Part shown: one piece after another, positions 17,886-25,986 of the stretch
Numbering within the stretch: the first letter of the stretch is position 1
Layout of the letters: the number at the start of each line of letters is the position of its first letter
Assembly (NCBI RefSeq): GCF_000382405.1
Contig: NZ_KB908273.1
Coordinates: 28,442 to 92,441, forward strand
Source of the DNA: Mycobacterium sp. 141
GTDB taxonomy: Bacteria; Actinomycetota; Actinomycetes; Mycobacteriales; Mycobacteriaceae
Direction of reading: 5' to 3'
Length of the DNA: 64,000 nucleotides
The notes under the pieces: model-generated
Database searches by the model: none
What the model was told of the DNA's origin: nothing
What the model saw: only the letters and a program-made list of their open reading frames with translations
Position numbers and translations under genes: made by a program

Positions 17886-17923
17886 CAGGGAGCCTGCCGT
17901 TACCCCCGACGGCAGGCTCCCTG
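17886..17923. terminator. bidirectional terminator hairpin
   Basis: A perfect 15-bp stem (17886-17900 with 17909-17923) and an 8-nt loop lie between the convergent antigen 85 gene and the gene ending at 17943. It is GC-rich without a T run, as is common in mycobacteria. Confidence 0.8.
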
Positions 17924-17942
17924 TCCATGTGCCGGGCCCGGG

Positions 17943-18596
17943 TCACATCCCGAAGCGCGTCCGGCGGACCGCCGCGACGGCCTCGGGCGGACCGGTCACT
18001 TCGACCTCCGCCGCATCCCGGCGTCCGAACAGGTACAACAAAAGCTCCCCCGGCCGACCGCTGAGCCGCGCGGTGGACTCGGCGGTTCGCACCGCCATCC
18101 GACAGTCAGTAGTCGGCCACACGAGCTGCAATCCGAACCCACGTAACCGTCGGCTCAGGTACCGGCTGCTTCGGCAGGCATTTCGCCACAAAGCGGCCTG
18201 CAGCTCCGGGGCGAGAGTGTCGCGCGGACCGAGCCCATTGGCTCTGCGCAGGTCTTCATGGTGGACGAAGAACTCGTTCAGGTTGGCCAGGGAACGCACC
18301 CAGCTGAGGCGGAAGATCCCAGGCGGTCCCGACCGCACCCGATCGACAAGCCATCCGAATTCCCGCTCGCGGGTCAACCGCTGCCTGCGCCGTTCGGCAA
18401 ACCGGTGAAACGGCCCGGGCAGGACGAGGCATGGTCCGGCGATGAGATCACGCTCCCGAAGCACCAGGTGGGCGGCGAGGTCGTCGGCGCTCCAGCCCTC
18501 GATCAGCGTAGGCGCATCCGGACCCAACGCATCGAAGAGATCGCACAAAGCACGACGTTCCTGTGCATCGAACCGCGCTTCCATCACGTCCACCAT
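17943..18596 (-). CDS. TIGR03085 / mycothiol-maleylpyruvate-isomerase-like protein
   Basis: A 217-residue cytoplasmic protein of the DinB-like four-helix family. Visible signs are the start ERRALCDLFDALGPDAPTL, then GWSADDLAAHLVLRERD, where the His is a typical metal ligand, and NLNEFFVHHEDLRRANG, with the second His region that marks this family. Members bind a divalent metal, and some are mycothiol-dependent enzymes. The reaction here is unknown. The first ATG is at 18596; ATG 18584, after GGATGGTGG, is an equally good start. It converges with the antigen 85 gene. Confidence 0.75.
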   Translation of the reverse strand: MVDVMEARFDAQERRALCDLFDALGPDAPTLIEGWSADDLAAHLVLRERDLIAGPCLVLPGPFHRFAERRRQRLTREREFGWLVDRVRSGPPGIFRLSWVRSLANLNEFFVHHEDLRRANGLGPRDTLAPELQAALWRNACRSSRYLSRRLRGFGLQLVWPTTDCRMAVRTAESTARLSGRPGELLLYLFGRRDAAEVEVTGPPEAVAAVRRTRFGM

Positions 18597-18644
18597 CCCG
18601 GCCCGGCCGCCGGGACAAGTGGCAGATTCGGATGATTCCCGATA

Positions 18645-19025
18645 TCAAACTCCAGACGAGCCGCCGATGATCCACGCTCGGGCTTGTTCGAGATGACCGC
18701 TGGGAAACTGTCGGATCTCGGCGGAGATGAAATGTGCGGCCAGATGCTCGGCGAGATCACCGAGGTGCGAATCGGTGACAACCGCAATCTTCTTCACGTG
18801 CTTGTGATGGTCACGTACAAAACGGATATGGGTCACCATCGCGCCCAGACTGTCCCACCCGGGAAAGCGAGGCGCATCGATGATCAGGCCGGCCAGATCG
18901 CCATGGACCTCGATCTGTGGATCGACCATCCGGGCCAATTCGATGAAATCGTTCTTGTCGAGCGCCGTGTCAGGACGCACGAGGACGATCGAGTTCTCTT
19001 GATCCAAATTGCAATCGAGCATCAT
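18645..19025 (-). CDS. SpoIIAA/STAS-like protein
   Basis: A 126-residue protein with the DUF3478 / SpoIIAA-like fold. It begins with a short strand (NSIVLVRPDTAL), then FIELARMVDPQIEVHGDLAGLIIDA, then a Trp-containing helix (GWDSLGAMVTHIRFVRDHHKHVKKIAVVTD), and ends with a strand carrying WIIGG. This small family is related to STAS domains and CRAL-TRIO-like folds and is often stress-linked; its role is not known. Two adjacent ATGs follow GAGGAGCGC; the first, 19025, is used. It is divergent from lon, with 246 bp between them. Confidence 0.75.
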   Translation of the reverse strand: MMLDCNLDQENSIVLVRPDTALDKNDFIELARMVDPQIEVHGDLAGLIIDAPRFPGWDSLGAMVTHIRFVRDHHKHVKKIAVVTDSHLGDLAEHLAAHFISAEIRQFPSGHLEQARAWIIGGSSGV

Positions 19026-19238
19026 GCGCTCCTCGATGTCAGGGTGATATTGCCGTCATCGTCCTCTTGCCGACAGCACTCCAGAAGAGCACAAGGTCAC
19101 CGGTGTCAGGGGTGATCATCATGGGTCACGTTGCGCTTCAACCCCGTTGATACCGCGGCCGATCCCGGTGGTCGTGGTGGCCATGCGGTCCAAGGCCAGC
19201 TGGGTTCACCTTTCGGGAACAAACCAGCGCCCGACAGA

Positions 19239-19259
19239 GTTGAGTGCATCAGACTGAAC
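19239..19259 (+). promoter_or_regulatory. HAIR-like HspR operator upstream of lon
   Basis: GTTGAGT-N7-ACTGAAC matches the HspR inverted repeat CTTGAGT-N7-ACTCAAG at 11 of 14 half-site bases. It sits 12 bp before the lon start codon. HspR represses lon in Streptomyces, so the placement makes biological sense. The rest of the 19026-19271 gap shows no gene. Confidence 0.6.
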
Positions 19260-19271
19260 TTTGGAGGTTTG

Positions 19272-21626
19272 ATGTCCGACCCAATTTCTGTGCCGGTGTT
19301 GTTCGTCGAAGAACCGATCCTGCTGCCTGGCATGGTGGTGCCGATCGAGCTCGACGACGCTGCGCGCGCGGCTATCGAAGCAGCACAGGCTGCTGCTCCG
19401 ACCGGAGAGCCCGGCAAACTGCTGATCGCGCCGCGTCTGGATGACCGCTACCCCACCCATGGCGTGGTCGCGGCGATCGTGCAGGTTGGCCGCATGCCCG
19501 GTGGCGGTGCCGGCGCCGTCGTCCGTGGCGAGCGGCGCGCTCACATCGGGCCCGGCACCACCGGACCCGGTACCACGCTGTGGGTCGAGGTGGATGAGGC
19601 GCCTGAGCCCGAGGTCACCGACGAGACCAAGGCGCTGGCCGCCGAATACAAGAAGCTGTTGCTGGCCATGCTGCAGCGTCGCGAGGCGTGGCAAATTGTC
19701 GACGTGGTCAACAAGATCACCGACCCATCCGCCCTCGCGGACACCGCCGGCTACGCGTCGTACCTGACCGACGTCCAGAAGCGTCAGCTGGTGGAGACCG
19801 CCGATGTGGCCGAACGGCTGCGTGTGCTGATCGACTGGACCGGCGAACACCTTGCCGAGGTCGAGGTCAACGACAAGATCGCCGAGGATGTTCGGGCCGG
19901 GATGGACAAGCAGCAGAAGGAATTCCTGCTACGCCAGCAGCTGGCCGCCATTCGCAAGGAGCTGGGCGAATCGGATGAACACGGCGCCGGTTCCGTTGAC
20001 GACTACCGGGCGCGCGTCGAAGCAGCCGAGCTACCGGAGAAGGTGCACGAAGCCGCGCTGCGCGAGGTCGGCAAGCTGGAACGGTCCAGCGAGCAGAGCC
20101 CGGAGGGCAGCTGGATTCGCACCTGGCTGGACACCGTGCTGGAGCTGCCGTGGAACGTCAAGACCGAGGATTCGACGGACCTCAAGGGGGCCCGCGAGAT
20201 TCTCGATGCCGACCACCACGGGCTGGGCGACGTCAAGGACCGCATCGTCGAATACCTGGCCGTGCGAGCGCGTCGTACCCAGCGCGGCATGGCCGTCGTC
20301 GGCGGACGCGGGTCCGGTGCCGTGATGGTGCTGGCCGGTCCTCCGGGCGTCGGCAAGACGTCCCTGGGTGAGTCCGTCGCACGTGCATTGGGCCGGAAGT
20401 TCGTGCGCGTCGCCTTGGGTGGCGTGCGCGACGAAGCCGAGATCCGCGGCCACCGGCGCACCTATGTCGGCGCGCTGCCGGGCCGCATCGTGCGGGCCAT
20501 CGGCGAGGCGGGTTCGATGAATCCTGTTGTGCTGCTGGACGAGATCGACAAGGTGGGCTCCGACTACCGCGGCGACCCGTCGGCCGCGCTGCTGGAGGTG
20601 CTTGACCCCGCGCAGAACCACACGTTCCGCGACCACTACCTGGAGCTGAATCTCGACCTGTCCGACGTCGTCTTTCTGGCGACCGCCAACGTCATCGAAA
20701 ACATCCCGTCAGCGCTGCTGGACCGGATGGAACTGATCCAGCTCGACGGCTACACCGAGGACGACAAGGTCGCGATCGCGCGGGACTATCTGTTGCCCCG
20801 GCAGGCTGAGCGGGCGGCCCTGACGGCCGACGAAGTCACGGTCACGGACGCAGCTTTGCGCAAGATCGCTGCGGACTACACCCGAGAGCCCGGTGTGCGG
20901 CAGTTCGAGCGGCTGCTGGCCAAGGCGCTGCGCAAAGTCGCGACCAAGCTCAACTCGACTGAGGCTCCGATCGTGGTTGACGAGCCGGATCTCGTCGAGT
21001 ACCTGGGACGTCCGCGGTTCACGCCGGAATCCACCGAGCGCACCGCGGTGCCGGGGGTGGCGACGGGTCTGGCCGTCACGGGTCTGGGTGGCGACGTGCT
21101 CTACATCGAGGTGAACGCCGGCGGATCAGGTGGAGCTGGTGAGTCCGGTTTGATCCTGACCGGTCAACTGGGTGACGTGATGAAGGAGTCGGCGCAGATC
21201 GCACTGTCCTACGTGCGCGCCCACGCTTCGGAACTCGGTGTCGATCCCAAGGCGCTCGACCGTCGGATTCACGTCCACGTGCCCGCGGGGGCGGTGCCCA
21301 AGGACGGCCCGTCGGCGGGTGTCACGATGGTGACGGCTCTGGTGTCGATGGCAACCGGACGGCAGGTCCGCGGCGACGTCGGCATGACCGGTGAGGTCAC
21401 GCTGAACGGCCGCGTGCTGCCCATCGGGGGTGTCAAGCAGAAACTGCTTGCGGCACAACGGGCTGGGTTGAAGACGGTCTTCATCCCGCAACGTAACGAG
21501 CCCGATCTCGACGATGTGCCCGCCGAGGTGCTCGAGGCAGTGGAGGTCAAGCCGATGACCGACGTGGCCGACATCATCGCGCAGGCGCTCGAGCCGGCCG
21601 AGCAGTTCGCGGCGGCTGCGGCGTAA
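19272..21626 (+). CDS. lon: ATP-dependent protease Lon
   Basis: A 784-residue cytoplasmic AAA+ serine protease that degrades misfolded and regulatory proteins. The N-terminal substrate-binding domain begins with VPVLFVEEPILLPGMVVPIEL. Walker A GPPGVGKTS is near residue 356, and Walker B VVLLDEIDKV follows. The catalytic Ser lies in KDGPSAG near residue 680 and the Lys about 43 residues later (GGVKQKLLAA). ATG 19272 follows TTTGGAGGTTTG, an ideal site. Length fits the family. M. tuberculosis lacks Lon while M. smegmatis has it, which supports a fast-growing host. The HspR-type operator just upstream suggests heat-shock control. Confidence 0.97.
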   Translation: MSDPISVPVLFVEEPILLPGMVVPIELDDAARAAIEAAQAAAPTGEPGKLLIAPRLDDRYPTHGVVAAIVQVGRMPGGGAGAVVRGERRAHIGPGTTGPGTTLWVEVDEAPEPEVTDETKALAAEYKKLLLAMLQRREAWQIVDVVNKITDPSALADTAGYASYLTDVQKRQLVETADVAERLRVLIDWTGEHLAEVEVNDKIAEDVRAGMDKQQKEFLLRQQLAAIRKELGESDEHGAGSVDDYRARVEAAELPEKVHEAALREVGKLERSSEQSPEGSWIRTWLDTVLELPWNVKTEDSTDLKGAREILDADHHGLGDVKDRIVEYLAVRARRTQRGMAVVGGRGSGAVMVLAGPPGVGKTSLGESVARALGRKFVRVALGGVRDEAEIRGHRRTYVGALPGRIVRAIGEAGSMNPVVLLDEIDKVGSDYRGDPSAALLEVLDPAQNHTFRDHYLELNLDLSDVVFLATANVIENIPSALLDRMELIQLDGYTEDDKVAIARDYLLPRQAERAALTADEVTVTDAALRKIAADYTREPGVRQFERLLAKALRKVATKLNSTEAPIVVDEPDLVEYLGRPRFTPESTERTAVPGVATGLAVTGLGGDVLYIEVNAGGSGGAGESGLILTGQLGDVMKESAQIALSYVRAHASELGVDPKALDRRIHVHVPAGAVPKDGPSAGVTMVTALVSMATGRQVRGDVGMTGEVTLNGRVLPIGGVKQKLLAAQRAGLKTVFIPQRNEPDLDDVPAEVLEAVEVKPMTDVADIIAQALEPAEQFAAAAA

Positions 21627-21677
21627 TGCCCGAGTAATACCCGGTTTCCGAAGCGCACCGGCGGGTACGCGACCAGT

Positions 21678-22316
21678 ATGGCCAACGACGATCTGGTCCG
21701 GCGCCTGCTGGACGCTGCCGGGACGACATACGCCGAACAAGCCGGGATTCACCTGCGGGACAAGCCGATGCCACTGTTCGAGTTGCTCACGATGTGCATG
21801 CTCGCGAGTAAACCGATCGACGCCGGGATCGCGACGCAGGCGGCCCGCGAGCTCTTCCGCTGCGGGCTGCGTACGCCGCAGGCCGTTCTCGACTGCGACC
21901 GGCAGACGATGATCGATGCCTTCGGCCGGGCGCACTACGCGCGCTACGACGAAAGCTCCGCGACGCGCATGTCGGCGATCGCGGCGGCGGTGTGTGACGA
22001 CTACGGCGGCGATCTGCGTCGCCTTGCCGAGCACAGCGGGCGAGACACCACCGAGGCCAAGCGATTGCTGATGCGGTTCAAAGGAATCGGAGGCACCGGC
22101 GCCGACATCTTCCTGCGAGAGGTTCAAGACACCTGGCCGTGGGTCCGGCCGTACTTCGACGACCGGGCCCGCTCGGCCGCTGCCGACCTCGGACTGCCCG
22201 ACACGCCCGAGGAGCTGGGTCGACTGGTGCCGCACGACACTGCGAAACTCGCCGCGGCATTGATCCGGGTATCGCTGGATAGCGGCCTGCGTGCTGAGCT
22301 GACCGACGGGCAATGA
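21678..22316 (+). CDS. HhH-GPD / endonuclease III-like protein
   Basis: A 212-residue helical protein of the DNA-glycosylase superfamily. The helix-hairpin-helix is seen in RFKGIGGTGADIFLREVQ, with an Asp-containing follow-up (PYFDDRAR) at the usual catalytic-Asp region. The Lys that would make it an AP lyase is not clear, and the four-Cys iron-sulphur loop of endonuclease III is missing. It may be a glycosylase with unusual substrate or a non-catalytic DNA binder. ATG 21678 follows lon by 51 bp on the same strand. Confidence 0.7.
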   Translation: MANDDLVRRLLDAAGTTYAEQAGIHLRDKPMPLFELLTMCMLASKPIDAGIATQAARELFRCGLRTPQAVLDCDRQTMIDAFGRAHYARYDESSATRMSAIAAAVCDDYGGDLRRLAEHSGRDTTEAKRLLMRFKGIGGTGADIFLREVQDTWPWVRPYFDDRARSAAADLGLPDTPEELGRLVPHDTAKLAAALIRVSLDSGLRAELTDGQ

Positions 22317-22394
22317 GCCGGCCGGCCGCTTGGCCGCTGCTATCGTTCGCCGCGACATGCGCGCGACGGCGTGAGAAACCTTCAGTCCGCGGGC

Positions 22395-22400
22395 TATGGT
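22395..22400 (+). promoter_or_regulatory. -10 element of a probable leaderless promoter
   Basis: TATGGT ends 8 nt before the GTG at 22409, which has no ribosome site. This supports the GTG as the lipoprotein start. Confidence 0.45.
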
Positions 22401-22408
22401 TGCGCGTC

Positions 22409-22978
22409 GTGAGGCGTTGCGCAGTCCTGACCGCGGCAGCTGCTGCATTGGTCGGATGTTCCTCCGGCACGGTGGTCAACACCGGTGACGCACCCCCGCA
22501 GATCCCTACGCCCACGTCGACAGCCGTGCCGCAGTACAGCACCGCGAACCTGGTCGACGGCTCCGGCTACGCCACCGAGGTGGACGGTCGCACCGGGTAC
22601 TACTTCCGCACCCCGAGCGGACGCTGGCGATGCGCAATCCTGCCCCGAGACAAGGCGGGCTGCCAGTCCGCGAGCGGGTTGTCGACCATCGCCGTCACCG
22701 GCGCACCGACCTCGGTGCCCGACGGTAGCGGCGGCACCACCGCGCCCAACGCGATCGCCGTCGACCGCGACCACGACGCCGGATTCATCGCGCTGACCGA
22801 ACCCGAGTTCTCCGTGGACAACGCAAAGACACTGCCCTTCGGCAAAGTGCTTGCGGTAGCGGGATTTCGGTGCAATGTGCAGGAATCCTCCGGTATATCG
22901 TGCGTGCGCGAATTGACCGGCAAAGGATTCACCTTCTCCGGCGAAACATTCACTCCGCAGTACACGGACATCCCTTAA
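22409..22978 (+). CDS. conserved mycobacterial lipoprotein of unknown function
   Basis: A 189-residue exported lipoprotein. GTG 22409 gives a short signal (RRCAVLTAAAAALVGCSS) with lipobox LVGC. A Pro/Thr linker (IPTPTSTAVP) is followed by a compact domain with two Cys pairs (WRCAILPRDKAGCQ and FRCNVQESSGISCV) that could form disulphides, and C-terminal aromatic strands. I do not recognise a named family. It lies after the HhH protein gene on the same strand. Confidence 0.75.
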   Translation: MRRCAVLTAAAAALVGCSSGTVVNTGDAPPQIPTPTSTAVPQYSTANLVDGSGYATEVDGRTGYYFRTPSGRWRCAILPRDKAGCQSASGLSTIAVTGAPTSVPDGSGGTTAPNAIAVDRDHDAGFIALTEPEFSVDNAKTLPFGKVLAVAGFRCNVQESSGISCVRELTGKGFTFSGETFTPQYTDIP

Positions 22979-23069
22979 CGTGAAGGGATGATCCGGATCG
23001 GCAGGGTCACCCAGTGCGCAATGCCCGAACACCAAACGGTTGTTCTCGCCGCGAGTACGCTGAGTTGGC

Positions 23070-24314
23070 ATGACCCAATCCACGTCCCAGTCATCCACTT
23101 TCGTGATCGTCGGCGGTGGCTTGGCCGGCGCCAAAGCCGCTGAAGCACTGCGGGACAACGACTTTGGCGGGAAAGTCATACTTTTCGCCGCCGAGGATCG
23201 GCTACCCTACGAACGCCCACCGCTGTCCAAGGAATATCTGGCCGGCAAAAAGGCCCTCGCAGATTTCACCGTCGACCCCGCCGACTGGTACCGCGACCAC
23301 CACATCGACCTACGGGTGGGCACGACGGTGACCGCCGTCAACCCCGGCGACCACACCGTCACCCTGCCCGACGACAGCACCGTGGGCTACGACAAGCTCC
23401 TGCTCGCCACCGGGTCGGCCGCGCGGCGCCCACCGATCCCCGGCAGCGACGCGGCCGGTGTGCGCTACCTGCGCACCATCGACGACGCCGCGGCACTGCG
23501 CGACACGCTGACCGAGGGGGCTTCGCTCGCGATCATCGGCGCGGGATGGATCGGCCTCGAGGTCGCCGCGGGCGCCCGCGAACGCGGCGTGAACGTCACC
23601 GTCGTCGAATCCGCGCAGCTGCCGCTGCTGGGCTCGCTCGGTGCCGAGGTCGGCGAGGTGTTCGCCCAGCTGCACCGTGACCACGGCGTCGACCTGCGGC
23701 TGAGTGAGACGGTGCAGGAGATCACGGTCGCCGGCGGCCGCGCGACCGGCCTGAAACTGGGCGACGGGTCGACCGTGGCAGCCGACGCGGTGCTGGTCGC
23801 GGTCGGTGCGGCGCCCAACATCACGCTGGCCGAAGAAGCAGGCCTGACCATCACCGACGGCGGCGTGCAGGTCGATGCGACCCTGCGCAGCAGCGATCCT
23901 GACATCTACGCCGTCGGCGACATCGCCACCGCTCAAAACCCGGTGTTCGACGCACGGATCCGCACCGAACATTGGGCCAACGCACTCAAGCAACCTGCCA
24001 CCGCCGTGGCCGGCATGCTCGGCAAACCCACCGAATACGCCGAACTGCCGTACTTCTTCACTGACCAGTACAACCTCGGTATGGAGTACGTCGGATACGC
24101 CCCCGAGTATGAGCAGGTGGCGTTCCGCGGGAACGTGGCCAAGCTCGAGTTCGTCGCCTTCTGGCTCTCCACCGACAACCGCGTCCTGGCCGGCATGAAC
24201 GTGAACGTGTGGGATGTGCTCGACGACATCAAGACCTTGATCCGGTCGGGAGCCCAGGTCGACCCACAACACCTGGCTGATCCACAGCGGCCGCTCAACG
24301 CTCCGACTGCGTGA
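23070..24314 (+). CDS. NAD(P)H-dependent ferredoxin reductase
   Basis: A 414-residue FAD flavoprotein of the ferredoxin / putidaredoxin / rubredoxin reductase type, cytoplasmic. FAD-binding GxGxxG-type VIVGGGLAGAKAAEAL is at the N-terminus, NAD-binding IIGAGWIGLEVAAGA near residue 155, and the second FAD motif DIYAVGDIA near residue 283. The reductase C-terminal domain carries the usual EHWANALKQ and LGMEYVGYAP. It likely feeds electrons to a ferredoxin for a P450 or other oxygenase. The partner is not in the window. Its stop overlaps the next start by 4 bp (GTGA), so translation is coupled to the nuclease-like cassette. Confidence 0.9.
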   Translation: MTQSTSQSSTFVIVGGGLAGAKAAEALRDNDFGGKVILFAAEDRLPYERPPLSKEYLAGKKALADFTVDPADWYRDHHIDLRVGTTVTAVNPGDHTVTLPDDSTVGYDKLLLATGSAARRPPIPGSDAAGVRYLRTIDDAAALRDTLTEGASLAIIGAGWIGLEVAAGARERGVNVTVVESAQLPLLGSLGAEVGEVFAQLHRDHGVDLRLSETVQEITVAGGRATGLKLGDGSTVAADAVLVAVGAAPNITLAEEAGLTITDGGVQVDATLRSSDPDIYAVGDIATAQNPVFDARIRTEHWANALKQPATAVAGMLGKPTEYAELPYFFTDQYNLGMEYVGYAPEYEQVAFRGNVAKLEFVAFWLSTDNRVLAGMNVNVWDVLDDIKTLIRSGAQVDPQHLADPQRPLNAPTA

Positions 24315-25336
24315 GGCCTGCCGCCCCGATTCCCTGGGCCTCGATACCTCGTGGTCAAGTCGTGCGATTGGCCGGGCCAACCGCAGAGGAACTCGCGGTT
24401 GCGCTCGATCCCCTCCCGGCCGCAGCGCCGGTGGTGATCCACTGCCGGCTGCGCCCCGGCGCTGCCCGCGTCGTCGTCGACAGTCTCCTCGACCAGCTGG
24501 AAACGGTTGCGTGCCAGCTATTTCCGGCCTGGCTTCCCGATGCTGACATGTTGCACACCAGCGACCTGGACCGTCGGGTGGTCCGCGCGTTGGCGCGCAG
24601 GCACGCCGCCACCAGCGAACATTTCGGTCCATTCCTCGCCGACCTGGCCGAGGCTGCGCTGCTGGGCCGGCCCAGGCACGAGCGCCACGACCCGGAACTG
24701 CAGGCGCGGGGACTGCGACGCGCACTGGGCGCCGCATATGGCAGGGACGATCTCGCCGTACTGATCGACGCGTCATCGACGTCTTCGTCGGCCGACGAGG
24801 ACGTCGATGAGGCGTCCTGTGCGACAGCACTGAAGTGGCTTGCCACTCACGGGGGCTTTGGAGTGTGGCTTCTCACCGGCGCCATGGCATCGGTGGACCG
24901 CTTCCCCACCGTCACGCTGCCCGGCGGGTGCCGCGCAGTGGCCGCCGATACCGACGACCGCGTCGAGTTTCCGCCGTTGCTCGGGCTCCCGCACCCCGCC
25001 AGCGCCGCCGAGCAGGCCCTCGAAAAGGCCTTGGCGCGGTGCGGCTGGGCGGCCGAACGCACCTGGAACCAGGTCTATCAGCCGCATTCGCTGGTTCGGC
25101 CCATCCGCGTCGACCTACTGTGGCCACAGGCACGGTGCGTCGTCGAGATCGACGGGCCGGACCATCGTGGCGCACTGAAGTACGCCGACGACCGGTGGCG
25201 CGACAACACCTTGGTACTGGACGGCTTCATGGTGTTGCGATTCACCAACGACGAGGTAGCCGCGGATGTGTCACGGGTGGTTGGCATGATCGAACGGATG
25301 CTGGCGGTCAGACGAGCTGAAGGGGATACGCAGTGA
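24311..25336 (+). CDS. protein with C-terminal DUF559/Vsr-like nuclease domain
   Basis: A 341-residue cytoplasmic protein and first gene of a three-gene cassette. The first ~230 residues are an unrecognised domain with an acidic Ser-rich linker (SSTSSSADEDVDEAS). Residues about 235-335 resemble DUF559 / very-short-patch-repair-like PD-(D/E)xK nucleases: ASAAEQALEKAL, then QVYQPHSLVRPIRVDLLW with the acidic Asp, then CVVEIDGPDH with the ExDG pair, then DDRWRDNTLVLDGFMVLRFT and a final helix. The putative active-site residues are present. GTG 24311 overlaps the ferredoxin reductase stop, and its own stop overlaps the next gene (GTGA). Function as a nuclease is inferred. Confidence 0.72.
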   Translation: MRPAAPIPWASIPRGQVVRLAGPTAEELAVALDPLPAAAPVVIHCRLRPGAARVVVDSLLDQLETVACQLFPAWLPDADMLHTSDLDRRVVRALARRHAATSEHFGPFLADLAEAALLGRPRHERHDPELQARGLRRALGAAYGRDDLAVLIDASSTSSSADEDVDEASCATALKWLATHGGFGVWLLTGAMASVDRFPTVTLPGGCRAVAADTDDRVEFPPLLGLPHPASAAEQALEKALARCGWAAERTWNQVYQPHSLVRPIRVDLLWPQARCVVEIDGPDHRGALKYADDRWRDNTLVLDGFMVLRFTNDEVAADVSRVVGMIERMLAVRRAEGDTQ

Positions 25337-25986
25337 CGACCAATCCGGATGAGCTGACCGGGGCCCAGCAGGCGGTGCTGCTGGTGCTCATGGCCGAATG
25401 CCGCGCGGTGCCCAACCCTGAACTCGAAAAGCTGGGCCCCAGGCTGGACAAGGACAACAGGGTGAAGCTCAACGAGAAGGGCCTGGTGGAATCCAGCCGG
25501 CCTGGCCGGAGCTGGGTGCACGAATTGACCGACGACGGCTGGGCCACCTGTCGCCGCATCATCGGCAGTGACACTCCGCCGCTGTCCTCCGGCCAGGGTA
25601 AGGCGCTCTACACCGTGCTGCGCGGCCTGGCCCGTTACCTCTCGGGGTCCGACGTGCCCCTGTCGGAAGTCTTCGCCGCACCGCCGGCCACCGGACCGCA
25701 AGATGCCCCCGCGTCGTCACCGGTCGCCGATGCCGAGCAGTTGGTGCGCGAAGCGTACGCCCGCCTTGCACCGCGACCCGGGGGGTGGGTTGCGCTGGTG
25801 CGCCTACGCGCCGAGATCCCGCAGCTCGCCCCGACGGAGCTCGACTCCGCACTGCAGCGCATGTACCGCCTGCCCGGCGTCCACCTGATCCCCGAGGAGA
25901 ACCAGAAGGTGCTCACCGGCGATGACAGATCGGCCGCGGTGGCGATCGGTGATCAGGACAAGCACCTCATCGCGATCGAGCAGTGA
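25333..25986 (+). CDS. winged-helix-like protein of the nuclease/ATPase cassette
   Basis: A 217-residue soluble protein. Residues about 8-80 look like a winged helix (LTGAQQAVLLVLMAECRAV, LNEKGLVESSRPGRSWVHELTDDGWATCRRI). A flexible Pro/Ala linker follows, then a second helical unit (VREAYARLA, VRLRAEIPQLAPTELDSALQRMYRLPGVHLIPEENQ), which also looks like a winged-helix fragment. It begins at GTG 25333 inside the previous stop and ends at TGA 25984-25986, touching the ATPase ATG. The position between a nuclease-like gene and an ATPase suggests a DNA- or partner-binding adaptor. Confidence 0.65.
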   Translation: MTTNPDELTGAQQAVLLVLMAECRAVPNPELEKLGPRLDKDNRVKLNEKGLVESSRPGRSWVHELTDDGWATCRRIIGSDTPPLSSGQGKALYTVLRGLARYLSGSDVPLSEVFAAPPATGPQDAPASSPVADAEQLVREAYARLAPRPGGWVALVRLRAEIPQLAPTELDSALQRMYRLPGVHLIPEENQKVLTGDDRSAAVAIGDQDKHLIAIEQ

